From the NCBI GenBank assembly GCA_937950565.1, contig CALFCS010000114.1, positions 1 through 38,658 of the forward strand: a stretch of DNA of 38,658 nucleotides, read 5' to 3'. Under the pieces are notes generated by a model. That model was given only the letters and a program-made list of their open reading frames with translations. It ran no database searches and was not told where the DNA came from. Both the position numbers and the translations under genes were made by a program. The stretch is from an uncultured Lachnospiraceae bacterium. Lineage in GTDB: Bacteria; Bacillota; Clostridia; Lachnospirales; Lachnospiraceae. Positions within the stretch are counted from its first letter, which is position 1. Each line of letters opens with the position of its first letter. Positions 9,767 to 16,831 of this stretch are shown in pieces.

Positions 9767-9846
9767 AATATAACGTGTTTTTATGGGACTTGCAACACAA
9801 AAGAGAGAAGTTTATACTTGTTCCATTTGAAAAAGAGTGTTATAAT
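9767..9846. promoter_or_regulatory. divergent promoters for coaBC and the ECF S component
   Basis: Minus strand: -35 TTGCAA at 9790-9795, 17-bp spacer, -10 TATATT at 9767-9772, firing into coaBC. Plus strand: -35 TTGTTC at 9818-9823, 17-bp spacer, -10 TATAAT at 9841-9846, firing into the transporter gene. The -35 boxes are 22 bp apart. A near-palindrome centred on GCTTAAGC (9871-9878) lies in the transporter leader and could be an operator or a small hairpin. Confidence 0.7.
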
Positions 9847-9906
9847 TACACCGTAATTGTATTGTATCCCGCTTAAGCGAGAATGATAACAAGGAGGAAT
9901 TGAATA

Positions 9907-10551
9907 ATGAAAGAAAAAAGACACGACACAAGATGGATGGTCAGTGTTGCACTTATGGCGGCAATTGTTATTGTCCTGGCGAACACACCGCTTGGAATGA
10001 TTCAATTACCGATTATCAAGGCGACAACTGTACATATTCCGGTAATCATCGGGGCAATTTTGTTAGGGCCTTCTGCAGGAGCAATCCTGGGAGCAGTATT
10101 TGGAATCTGCTCATTGATCAGCAACACGATGGCGCCTACACTGTTATCCTTTGCATTTTCACCGTTTATGAGTACGACGGGAATTCCGGGAGTGCTGAAG
10201 GCAATCTGGATATCTGTAGGATGCAGGATTTTAATCGGAGTTGCGGCAGGATGGTTGTGGATTCTGCTTAACAAGGTGAAGCTGAATCATTTGATCGCGC
10301 TTCCGATTGTAGGATTTGCAGGATCTATGGTGAATACCATTGCGGTAATGGGAAGCATTTATTTATTGTTTGCCCAGCAGTATGCAGAGGCGAGAGAAGT
10401 CGGGGTTTCTGCAGTCTGGGGACTGATCATGGGAACAGTGACAGCTTCTGGAATTCCAGAGGCGATTGCAGCGGCGGTTCTTGTGCTGGCGCTTGGAAAA
10501 GTCATGATTCAGGTATTTCGGAAAATGAATATGCCGGTTGAGGCTGCTTAA
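9907..10551 (+). CDS. panT: ECF transporter substrate-binding (S) component, probably for pantothenate
   Basis: Membrane S component of an energy-coupling-factor importer; 214 residues with about six hydrophobic segments and the N-terminal TRWMVSVALMAAIVIVLA helix typical of S components that bind EcfT. Segments such as IKATTVHIPVIIGAILLGP and the SNTMAPTLLSFAFSPF stretch resemble the PanT (pantothenate) subgroup. The divergent partner is coaBC, which uses phosphopantothenate, and this supports the substrate. It has no EcfA or EcfT neighbour, as expected for group II systems that share one energising module. An AAGGAGG site precedes the ATG. S component: firm. Pantothenate: inference from similarity and position. 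Confidence 0.8.
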   Translation: MKEKRHDTRWMVSVALMAAIVIVLANTPLGMIQLPIIKATTVHIPVIIGAILLGPSAGAILGAVFGICSLISNTMAPTLLSFAFSPFMSTTGIPGVLKAIWISVGCRILIGVAAGWLWILLNKVKLNHLIALPIVGFAGSMVNTIAVMGSIYLLFAQQYAEAREVGVSAVWGLIMGTVTASGIPEAIAAAVLVLALGKVMIQVFRKMNMPVEAA

Positions 10552-10562
10552 TATTACAATTT

Positions 10563-10600
10563 GAACGGTCTGCTTCATTTCTGAAGTAGGCCGTTCGATT
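10563..10600 (+). terminator. terminator after the ECF S component gene
   Basis: A 15-bp stem (10563-10577 with 10582-10596, two G-T pairs) with a 4-base loop, starting 11 bases after the stop codon. The T-tract is weak (GATTATTC). Confidence 0.7.
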
Positions 10601-10654
10601 ATTCTATGAAATTATGCTAGGAAATTTTGATGATATAACCGAGGTGGGAAAACG

Positions 10655-11248
10655 ATGCCAAAGTATGGGGAAGAATTGAGACAAAGAATCTTGGATGCGG
10701 CATGGGAGCTTTTTGATGAAAAGGGTTATAAAAAGACAACGGTGAACGATATTATCCGCAGGGCGGATACTTCAAAAGGCGGATTTTATTATTATTTTGA
10801 ATCAAAAGATGAGCTTTTACACTCTCTTTATAATATATTTGACAGGGAATATGAAAAATTCTATAAGACAATGGATGAAAGTCTGGACAGTATGACCCGG
10901 CTGAAACAGTTAAGCCAGTATATGCTTTATTTTATTGAAGGAAATACATCCCCGGAATTTATGATTGCACTTTATGATATGCAGGAGAAGAAGCGGGATA
11001 ATTTTCAGGATCAGAACCGGTATTACTTCCGGCTCGTGAAAAAGATTATTGCAGAAGGGCAGCAGAGGAAAGAAATCCGGGATGATATGACAGCAGAAGA
11101 ACTGGAGCATCATGTGCTTGTTCTGGAAAAAGGAATCATTCTGGACTGGTGCGTGCAGAATGGCGGATTTTCATTAGGATACTTTGGAACAAAGAATTTT
11201 GAACTATATATAGAATTTATGAAATATGAGAATAAAAATAAGAATTAA
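10655..11248 (+). CDS. TetR/AcrR-family transcriptional regulator
   Basis: 197-residue one-component repressor. The helix-turn-helix covers about residues 8-55 (ILDAAWELFDEKGYKKTTV, then the recognition helix in TSKGGFYYYFESKDEL), a textbook TetR N-terminus. The C-terminal ligand domain is not assignable to a known subfamily, so the inducer is unknown. The gene ends 3 bp before one 14-bp palindrome, and a 22-bp palindrome with the same GAGACC half-site lies just past the promoter of the symporter gene. This points to control of the symporter, and perhaps of its own mRNA 3' end region. Start: ATG after GAGGTGGG. Confidence 0.92.
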   Translation: MPKYGEELRQRILDAAWELFDEKGYKKTTVNDIIRRADTSKGGFYYYFESKDELLHSLYNIFDREYEKFYKTMDESLDSMTRLKQLSQYMLYFIEGNTSPEFMIALYDMQEKKRDNFQDQNRYYFRLVKKIIAEGQQRKEIRDDMTAEELEHHVLVLEKGIILDWCVQNGGFSLGYFGTKNFELYIEFMKYENKNKN

Positions 11249-11251
11249 AAG

Positions 11252-11265
11252 GAGACCATGGTCTC
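11252..11265. promoter_or_regulatory. palindromic operator candidate 1 (TetR site)
   Basis: Perfect 14-bp palindrome GAGACCATGGTCTC immediately after the tetR stop codon. Its half-site GAGACC is shared with the palindrome at 11351-11372. The two centres are 103 bp apart, close to ten helical turns. Confidence 0.7.
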
Positions 11266-11308
11266 TGGGAAAACGTATTGAGGAAGCGGAGAAAAGCAGG
11301 GGAATTTG

Positions 11309-11337
11309 TTGACAGTCTTTGTTTTCATTGATATAAT
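11309..11337 (+). promoter_or_regulatory. consensus sigma-A promoter of the symporter gene
   Basis: Perfect TTGACA at 11309-11314, 17-bp spacer, perfect TATAAT at 11332-11337. Start of transcription would be near 11344. Such a full-consensus promoter would be strongly active unless repressed. Confidence 0.88.
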
Positions 11338-11350
11338 AGGCTTCGTGAAG

Positions 11351-11372
11351 GGAAGAGACCGCGGTCTCTTCC
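11351..11372. promoter_or_regulatory. palindromic operator candidate 2 (TetR site)
   Basis: Perfect 22-bp palindrome: left arm GGAAGAGACC, centre GC, right arm GGTCTCTTCC. It begins about 7 bp after the expected transcription start of the symporter gene, a position from which a bound TetR protein would block initiation or escape. The core matches the 14-bp palindrome at 11252-11265 except for the central two bases. Confidence 0.8.
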
Positions 11373-11405
11373 GGAAAGTGAATGAGAACAGAGGAGGATT
11401 TTTTT

Positions 11406-12926
11406 ATGACAAACTTTCTTATTATTCTTGCTATAGCAGTTTATCTGATTGCTATGATTGTGATTGGATTTGTATTTAGCAAGAAAAACAGTAATTCAGA
11501 AGATTTTTATCTGGGAGGTCGTAAGATGGGGCCGCTTGTGGTAGCTATGAGCGCTGAGGCAAGTGATATGTCCAGCTGGCTGTTAATGGGACTTCCGGGT
11601 GTTGCTTATCTTACCGGTGTCTGTGATGCCGCATGGACGGCTATCGGTCTGGCTGTTGGAACGTGGCTGAACTGGTTTTTTGTTTCCAGAAGGCTTCGCC
11701 GTTATTCGAGCAATATCCATGCGATTACAGTACCTGATTTTTTTGCAAAGCGTTTTCATGATAAGAAAAATATTATTACAGCCGTTGCAGCCGTAGTAAT
11801 TGTTGTTTTCTTTATTCCTTATACAGCGTCCGGATTTGCTGCGTGCGGGAAGCTTTTCCACTCTTTATTTGGCGTGGATTATGTACTGGCAATGGTGATT
11901 TCTGCACTTGTTATTGTGCTTTATACGATTATGGGCGGTTTCCGGGCAGTATGTACGACAGACTTGATTCAGAGTATCGTTATGAGTATTGCGCTGGTTA
12001 CGGTTGTATTCTTTGGAGTATCACAGGCCGGAGGAATTGGCGCGGTTATGGATAATGCGAGAGAGCTGCCGGGCTATCTTTCCCTGACGTCTACTTATAA
12101 TGCGGCAAATGGTACAGCAGAACCTTACGGAGTCTTGACTACATTTTCTATGCTGGCATGGGGACTTGGCTATTTTGGTATGCCGCATATTCTGGTTCGT
12201 TTTATGTCTATTAAGGATGAGAAGAAGCTGGTGCTTTCCCGACGGATTGCGTCAGTATGGGTTGTGATTGCAATGTCTGTTGCTATTTTCATTGGTGTTG
12301 TGGGTCTTGGTATGACAAAGGCAGGTGTCATCGGAACACTGGCGGATCCGGAAACGATTATTATGAATATTACAGATGTTCTTAGCAAATATGGTATATT
12401 TGCCGCATTAATTGCAGGTGTGATCCTGGCAGGTATTTTGGCTGCTACCATGTCGACAGCGGACAGTCAGATGCTGGCGGCAGCTTCCAGTATTTCACAG
12501 AATGTGGTGAAAGATTTCTTACATATTAAGATTGATGAGAAGAAGGAGCTGTTGATTGCACGTATTACAATTGTTTGTATTTCCATTGTCGGTGTTTTCC
12601 TTGCACTGGACCCGAATTCCAGTGTGTTTGGTATCGTATCCTTCGCCTGGGCAGGTTTTGGCGGAGCATTTGGCGCAGTTATGCTGTGTGCCCTGTTCTG
12701 GAAACGCTGTAACCTGGCAGGCGCTTTATCCGGTATGGTTGCCGGAGGCGCAATGATCTTCATCTGGAAATATGCAGTAAGACCTATGGGAGGAATCTGG
12801 GATATTTATGAACTGCTTCCTGCTTTCCTGGTATCACTGGCGGTGATTGTAATCGTCAGCCTGCTTACAAAAGCACCGGATGCACAGATTGTAAAAGAAT
12901 TTGAACAGGCAAAAATAAAAGAATAA
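11406..12926 (+). CDS. putP: PutP-type sodium/solute symporter (proline-like substrate)
   Basis: Sodium-coupled importer of the SSS family, 506 residues with about 13 membrane helices. The hallmark EASDMSSWLLMGLPG in helix 2, the FYLGGRKMGP segment before it and the CALFWKRCNLAGALSGMVAGG stretch match PutP. The start at 11406 is taken because AGAGGAGG stands 8 bases before it; eight further in-frame codons upstream are possible but would lack a site. Proline is the usual substrate, but close relatives carry other small solutes, and the TetR-type operator pair suggests an inducible scavenging role. The cytidylate-kinase-like gene follows after 18 bp and is probably cotranscribed. Confidence 0.9.
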   Translation: MTNFLIILAIAVYLIAMIVIGFVFSKKNSNSEDFYLGGRKMGPLVVAMSAEASDMSSWLLMGLPGVAYLTGVCDAAWTAIGLAVGTWLNWFFVSRRLRRYSSNIHAITVPDFFAKRFHDKKNIITAVAAVVIVVFFIPYTASGFAACGKLFHSLFGVDYVLAMVISALVIVLYTIMGGFRAVCTTDLIQSIVMSIALVTVVFFGVSQAGGIGAVMDNARELPGYLSLTSTYNAANGTAEPYGVLTTFSMLAWGLGYFGMPHILVRFMSIKDEKKLVLSRRIASVWVVIAMSVAIFIGVVGLGMTKAGVIGTLADPETIIMNITDVLSKYGIFAALIAGVILAGILAATMSTADSQMLAAASSISQNVVKDFLHIKIDEKKELLIARITIVCISIVGVFLALDPNSSVFGIVSFAWAGFGGAFGAVMLCALFWKRCNLAGALSGMVAGGAMIFIWKYAVRPMGGIWDIYELLPAFLVSLAVIVIVSLLTKAPDAQIVKEFEQAKIKE

Positions 12927-12944
12927 ATAAAAGGAGGGATTTCT

Positions 12945-13568
12945 ATGACAGAGAACAAGATTGTTACAATTGGACGTGAATTTGGAAGCGGTGGGCATGA
13001 GATTGCGAATCTGCTTGCAACCCGGCTGGATATTCCGTTGTATGATAATAATCTGGTCAGAATGGTTGCAAAGAAACTGGATATCAGGGAAGAGACGGCA
13101 CAGGCAGTAGATGAGACAACCCTGAATGGATTCCTGAAGGGATTTGTTTTGAATCCGATGGAATATTCCGCATCGATCAACAGCGAAGAGTACTGCCGTC
13201 CCTTAAGTGAGCAGGTGTATGAGCTTCAGTCTGAGATTATCCGCAAGCTTGCAGGGCAGGGGCCGTGTGTTTTTGTGGGAAGATGTGCGGATTATGTCTT
13301 GAAAGATTGCCCGAATTGTATTAATATATTTATCTGTGCAGACTTGGAAGATAGAATCGAAAGGATTTCGAAGCGTTATGATATGTCTGAACGTAAGGCT
13401 GCAGATAAGATTAAGAAGATTGATCGTGAAAGAAAGTATTATTATGAGTCGCATACAGGACTTTACTGGGGAGATATGGATTCCCAGCAGATTCTTCTGA
13501 ATGTCAGCCGTATTGGAATTGAACGTACCGTTGATATGTTAGAAGCGATTTATAAATCTGTAAAATAA
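12945..13568 (+). CDS. cytidylate kinase-like protein
   Basis: 207-residue P-loop protein of the cytidylate-kinase-like family. The N-terminal IVTIGREFGSGGHEIA is the atypical P-loop of this group, and FVGRCADYVLKDCPNCINIFICA and the RISKRYDMSER segment fit its lid region. True CMP kinase (cmk) is usually a separate gene, and members of this group are often found without a proven substrate. An AAGGAGGG site precedes the ATG, 18 bp behind the symporter gene. A nucleotide-phosphorylating or regulatory role is possible; no specific role should be claimed. Confidence 0.88.
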   Translation: MTENKIVTIGREFGSGGHEIANLLATRLDIPLYDNNLVRMVAKKLDIREETAQAVDETTLNGFLKGFVLNPMEYSASINSEEYCRPLSEQVYELQSEIIRKLAGQGPCVFVGRCADYVLKDCPNCINIFICADLEDRIERISKRYDMSERKAADKIKKIDRERKYYYESHTGLYWGDMDSQQILLNVSRIGIERTVDMLEAIYKSVK

Positions 13569-13602
13569 TCAGATATAAAAAAGAGTTAGACGGTGACAGA
13601 GC

Positions 13603-14448
13603 TTGATAAAAGAGATATTTATGGACGCGGGAGCGGATACGTTAAGGATGCTCCCGTTCCTTTTTGTGGCGTTTCTTGTAATAGAAGCGCTTGAACATTA
13701 TTCAACAGAATATACGAGAAAGCTGCTTGTAAAAGTAGGAAAAGCAGGCCCGGTTGTCGGAGCTTTAGCAGGATGTATCCCGCAGTGTGGGTTTTCTGTG
13801 CTGGCGGCGAATTTGTATGCCGGCGGGATTATTTCTCCCGGAACACTTCTGGCGGTATTTCTTTCCACTTCCGATGAGGCGGTTCTTATTATACTTGGTA
13901 ATCCGGGCGCGTCCGGACAGGTAGCTGTTTTGATGGGAGCAAAAATAGTAATCGGAATAACGGCAGGATATGTGACAGATTTATTTTTCGGGAAATATAT
14001 TTTTTCTCCAAAGGAACAGGGAAATCTGTGTGAACATTGTGGCTGCCATGAGCATCATGCGGGAATTTTGAAGCCTGCGCTGCGTCACACGGCAAAGATT
14101 ACCTGCTATTTGTTTGTATTTACATTGATTTTAAGCTTTTGCATTGAGGCGGCAGGGATTGAAAAGATATCAGAATATTTGCTGCGTGATACATGGTTTC
14201 AGCCTGTCATTACTGCTTTGGCCGGTCTGATTCCCAATTGTGCCGCATCTGTAATGCTGACAGAGCTATACTTATGCGGAGCGATTTCGTTTGCTTCTGT
14301 GTTGGCGGGACTCTGCTCGGCGGCAGGCGTGGGGATTGTTGTTCTATGTAAGGTGAATCGTGATAAAAGAGAAAATCTGAAAATATTAGGTCTGTTATAT
14401 TGTATATCGGTGGTTGCCGGAATTGTAGCAGAACTTGCTGGAATGTAG
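13603..14448 (+). CDS. putative heavy-metal / arsenic efflux permease (ArsP_2 type)
   Basis: Polytopic membrane protein of 281 residues, about 8-10 hydrophobic segments. Two halves carry the same motif: GCIPQCGFSVLAANLYAGG near 58-76 and GLIPNCAASVMLTELYLCG near 209-227, so the protein is an internal duplication. The loop between them has a metal-binding look, CEHCGCHEHH at 143-152. This pattern matches the putative 10-TM heavy-metal exporter family. The start is uncertain: TTG 13603 gives the family-like MIKEIF opening, ATG 13621 is six codons later, and neither has a strong ribosome binding site. Metal specificity is unknown; the Cys/His loop suggests a soft or divalent metal. Confidence 0.82.
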   Translation: MIKEIFMDAGADTLRMLPFLFVAFLVIEALEHYSTEYTRKLLVKVGKAGPVVGALAGCIPQCGFSVLAANLYAGGIISPGTLLAVFLSTSDEAVLIILGNPGASGQVAVLMGAKIVIGITAGYVTDLFFGKYIFSPKEQGNLCEHCGCHEHHAGILKPALRHTAKITCYLFVFTLILSFCIEAAGIEKISEYLLRDTWFQPVITALAGLIPNCAASVMLTELYLCGAISFASVLAGLCSAAGVGIVVLCKVNRDKRENLKILGLLYCISVVAGIVAELAGM

Positions 14449-14571
14449 CAGATTGCACAAAATAAAACGTGTTTTGTTGATAAATATAAACAAAATGAAA
14501 ATTGTTTTTTTTAGATGATGTGTTATAATATAATCTGTTAACTGTCATATGTTATACAAGGAGGAATGATT

Positions 14572-15057
14572 GTGGCAATGAAAAAAAGAACAAAAGTAAC
14601 ATCTTCCACGACAGAGAAAGCAATCGTAAAAGAGCCTGTTGTAAAGAAGCCTGTTGCAAAAGAAGTTGTAAAAGAATCTGAAGCAAAGAAATCTGCTGTA
14701 AAGGAAACAGCTGCAAAGACACCTGAAGCAAAGGAAACGGCAGTAAAAGAAACAGCTGCAAAGACACCTGCTGCGAAGGCGCCTGTTGTAAAAGAAACAG
14801 CTACAAAAGAGACAGTAGAGAAAAAGCAGGCCGTAAAGAAGCAGACAGCGAAGAAAGAAATCAAGGTAAAAGCGTTTGTTGAGTATTACGGAAAACAGGT
14901 AGAAGAGAAAGACATGATTGCAAATGTAAAAAAAGCATGGACAAAATCAGGCAAAAAAGTTGGCGACATTAAGACTATGGAACTTTACATAAAACCGGAA
15001 GAAGCAGCTGTTTACTATGTGATTAACGGCACAGAGACAGGCGCTGTTGCATTCTAA
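14572..15057 (+). CDS. DUF6465 protein with a Lys/Ala/Pro-rich histone-like tail
   Basis: 161 residues. I choose GTG 14572 because AAGGAGG lies 7 bases before it; ATG 14566 would be one base from that site and ATG 14578 too far. Residues up to about 96 form a disordered, very basic tail of KETAAKTP / AKET-type repeats, like the C-terminal tails of histone H1-like bacterial proteins. Residues about 97-161 form a compact domain (VKAFVEYYGKQVEEKDM to the end) that matches the DUF6465 pattern. A 22-bp DNA repeat occurs twice in the tail (14704-14725 and 14749-14770), so tail length may vary between strains. A TATAAT at 14524-14529 with TTGTTT 16 bp upstream is a likely promoter. DNA or RNA binding is an inference from charge. 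Confidence 0.85.
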   Translation: MAMKKRTKVTSSTTEKAIVKEPVVKKPVAKEVVKESEAKKSAVKETAAKTPEAKETAVKETAAKTPAAKAPVVKETATKETVEKKQAVKKQTAKKEIKVKAFVEYYGKQVEEKDMIANVKKAWTKSGKKVGDIKTMELYIKPEEAAVYYVINGTETGAVAF

Positions 15058-15071
15058 GTCTGGAAACAAAG

Positions 15072-15104
15072 AAGGGCATCTCTTAACAGAGATGTTCTTT
15101 TTTT
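15072..15104 (+). terminator. intrinsic terminator after the DUF6465 gene
   Basis: Stem around CATCTCT / AGAGATG (15077-15083 with 15088-15094), extended outward by G-T and A-T pairs, loop TAAC, then a run of T. Confidence 0.9.
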
Positions 15105-15193
15105 CTTTACTGTTTGTTACAAAATTGTTATAATAAAAGAAATAAAATGTAACAAAACAGCAAAGATTAATAAGAAACAAAGGAGAAGGACTT

Positions 15194-15910
15194 ATGGAGC
15201 AGATCGTAGATTTTAGTAAAAGTATTGGCATCTTTGGAGGGGCAGATGGACCAACTTCCGTGTTTCTTGCAGGTAAGCCTGCAATGGGTGTTATGATTGC
15301 CGGAGTTGTAATTGGACTTCTTATCTGCCTTTTTGGATTAAAGCTTGTAAGACTTTTGACTGCACTTACAGGAGGAATCATCGGACTTGGCATAGGGGCG
15401 GTGATTGCGGTAGTGGCAGGAGTGGAAGGAATTCCTTTTATAGCGATTATGGCAGTATGTGCGGTTGTACTGGCAGCGGTGTCGTTTCTCCTGTACCGGT
15501 TCGGGGTATTTTGTATGACATTTTTTATCAGTATAGCCTTTATAGGGGCGCTGCTTCCGGGAAATTCACTGCCAATTGTAATTACGATGTATGCAGTATC
15601 ACTTCTTTTAGCGGTTCTTTCCGCTATTTATGTAGAACCGATTGTGATTGTATTGACAGCTGTTTACGGTGGTATTATGGTTGGAACTATGGCGGGCCGG
15701 CTTGCAAATCTTGATGACTGGATGGGATATGTGGCAGGTGCAGTAATTGCAGTAATTGGTATGGTCCTGCAGTTTACAATGCAGTCCCGGAAGGTCGGAA
15801 AGAAGGAGAGGGACTATGCAGACGAGATAAAAGAAAAGGTATCCATGGAGTTAGAAGTAGAGAAGGCAAGAAATATCCTTGATGAAGAAGAGGATGATGA
15901 AGAGGAATAG
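15194..15910 (+). CDS. multi-pass membrane protein with N-terminal GGADGPTS motif
   Basis: 238 residues, about 6-7 membrane helices, then an acidic helical tail (residues about 198-238, ending EEEDDEEE). The helices resemble DUF4203 / TM7-like membrane proteins. Unusually, residues 11-28 read IGIFGGADGPTSVFLAGK, a motif I know from the beta subunit of sodium-pumping decarboxylases, but nothing else in the protein matches that family. AAGGAGA precedes the ATG, and TTTACT-N17-TATAAT at 15106-15134 is a possible promoter. The PHP gene follows after 3 bp, so the two are one transcript. Function unknown. Confidence 0.82.
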   Translation: MEQIVDFSKSIGIFGGADGPTSVFLAGKPAMGVMIAGVVIGLLICLFGLKLVRLLTALTGGIIGLGIGAVIAVVAGVEGIPFIAIMAVCAVVLAAVSFLLYRFGVFCMTFFISIAFIGALLPGNSLPIVITMYAVSLLLAVLSAIYVEPIVIVLTAVYGGIMVGTMAGRLANLDDWMGYVAGAVIAVIGMVLQFTMQSRKVGKKERDYADEIKEKVSMELEVEKARNILDEEEDDEEE

Positions 15911-15913
15911 CGT

Positions 15914-16741
15914 ATGAAAATAGACATGCACTGCCATGTGAAGGAAGGTTCTATAGACAGTAAAGTGACATTGGAGGAATATATTACTGTACTTAAGGAA
16001 CGAGGATTTCAGGGGATGTTAATTACAGATCATGATACGTATAATGGCTACAGACACTGGAAATCCCAGATGAAGGGGAAAGTCCATCAGGATTTTGTCG
16101 TACTGAAAGGAATCGAATATGATACTTGTGATGCGGGCCATATTATCTGTATTATGCCGGAAGGAGTGAAAATGAGGCTGCTGGAGCTTCGAGGACTTCC
16201 GGTGACGGTTCTGATTGACTTTGTGCACCGGCATGGGGGAATTCTGGGTCCGGCACATCCCTGCGGAGAAAAATATTTAAGCTTTGCTAATACGAAGAGA
16301 TATTATAAGTCTCCGGAGATTATCAAGCGTTTTGATTTCATTGAAGTTTTTAATGCCTGTGAGCCGGAAGAATCGAATCAGGGCGCTGCGAAGCTTGCGA
16401 AAAAATATAAAAAACCAGGTATCGGAGGCAGTGATGCGCACAAACCGGATTGTATCGGAAGGGGCTGTACGGTTCTTCCGGAGAAAGTGACCTGTGAAAC
16501 AGAACTGATTGCGCTTATCCGCAGAAAGGTTCCAATTGAGACAGGTGGAGTGCTGTATGAAGGGACTACCAGAGATAAAATGGGGAAAGCGAACAAACTG
16601 CTGGCATACTCTTTTTGGTTTTATAATAAGAGCGGAACGCTTTTAAAACATCATAAGAGAAAAGCAAGAAGTGAGATAGAGAATCCGGCGGCTCCCATTG
16701 ACCCGATAGAAATTTCATATTTAAAAGAGAAAAGGAATTAA
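15914..16741 (+). CDS. PHP-domain metal-dependent phosphoesterase
   Basis: 275-residue PHP-fold hydrolase. Metal-binding residues are visible in order: H6 and H8 (DMHCH), D39-H40 (ITDHD), E68 (GIEYD), the histidine of GPAHPCG and the GGSDAH motif. Relatives cleave small phosphorylated compounds such as 3',5'-bisphosphonucleotides, but the substrate of this one is not evident. The C-terminal 60 residues beyond the core are basic and lack a known domain. It sits 3 bp after the membrane protein gene and is closed by a terminator. Confidence 0.9.
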   Translation: MKIDMHCHVKEGSIDSKVTLEEYITVLKERGFQGMLITDHDTYNGYRHWKSQMKGKVHQDFVVLKGIEYDTCDAGHIICIMPEGVKMRLLELRGLPVTVLIDFVHRHGGILGPAHPCGEKYLSFANTKRYYKSPEIIKRFDFIEVFNACEPEESNQGAAKLAKKYKKPGIGGSDAHKPDCIGRGCTVLPEKVTCETELIALIRRKVPIETGGVLYEGTTRDKMGKANKLLAYSFWFYNKSGTLLKHHKRKARSEIENPAAPIDPIEISYLKEKRN

Positions 16742-16756
16742 CTGCAGATGATAAAA

Positions 16757-16804
16757 AAAGTCATGCTGCCGGAAAGTAAATCTTCCGGTCGCATGACTTT
16801 TATA
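16757..16804. terminator. bidirectional terminator between the PHP gene and feoB
   Basis: Outer stem AAAGTCATGC / GCATGACTTT (16757-16766 with 16791-16800), inner stem CCGGAA / TTCCGG, A-run on the left and T-rich tail on the right, so it can serve both converging transcripts. Confidence 0.88.
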
Positions 16805-16831
16805 TTTTCATGGAAACGAACTCAGGTGCAG

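Noticed and set aside
11251..11372. GAGACC/GGTCTC repeats as transposon ends or a restriction-site artefact
   Set aside because: Position around a consensus promoter next to a TetR gene explains them better; no target duplication or transposase gene.
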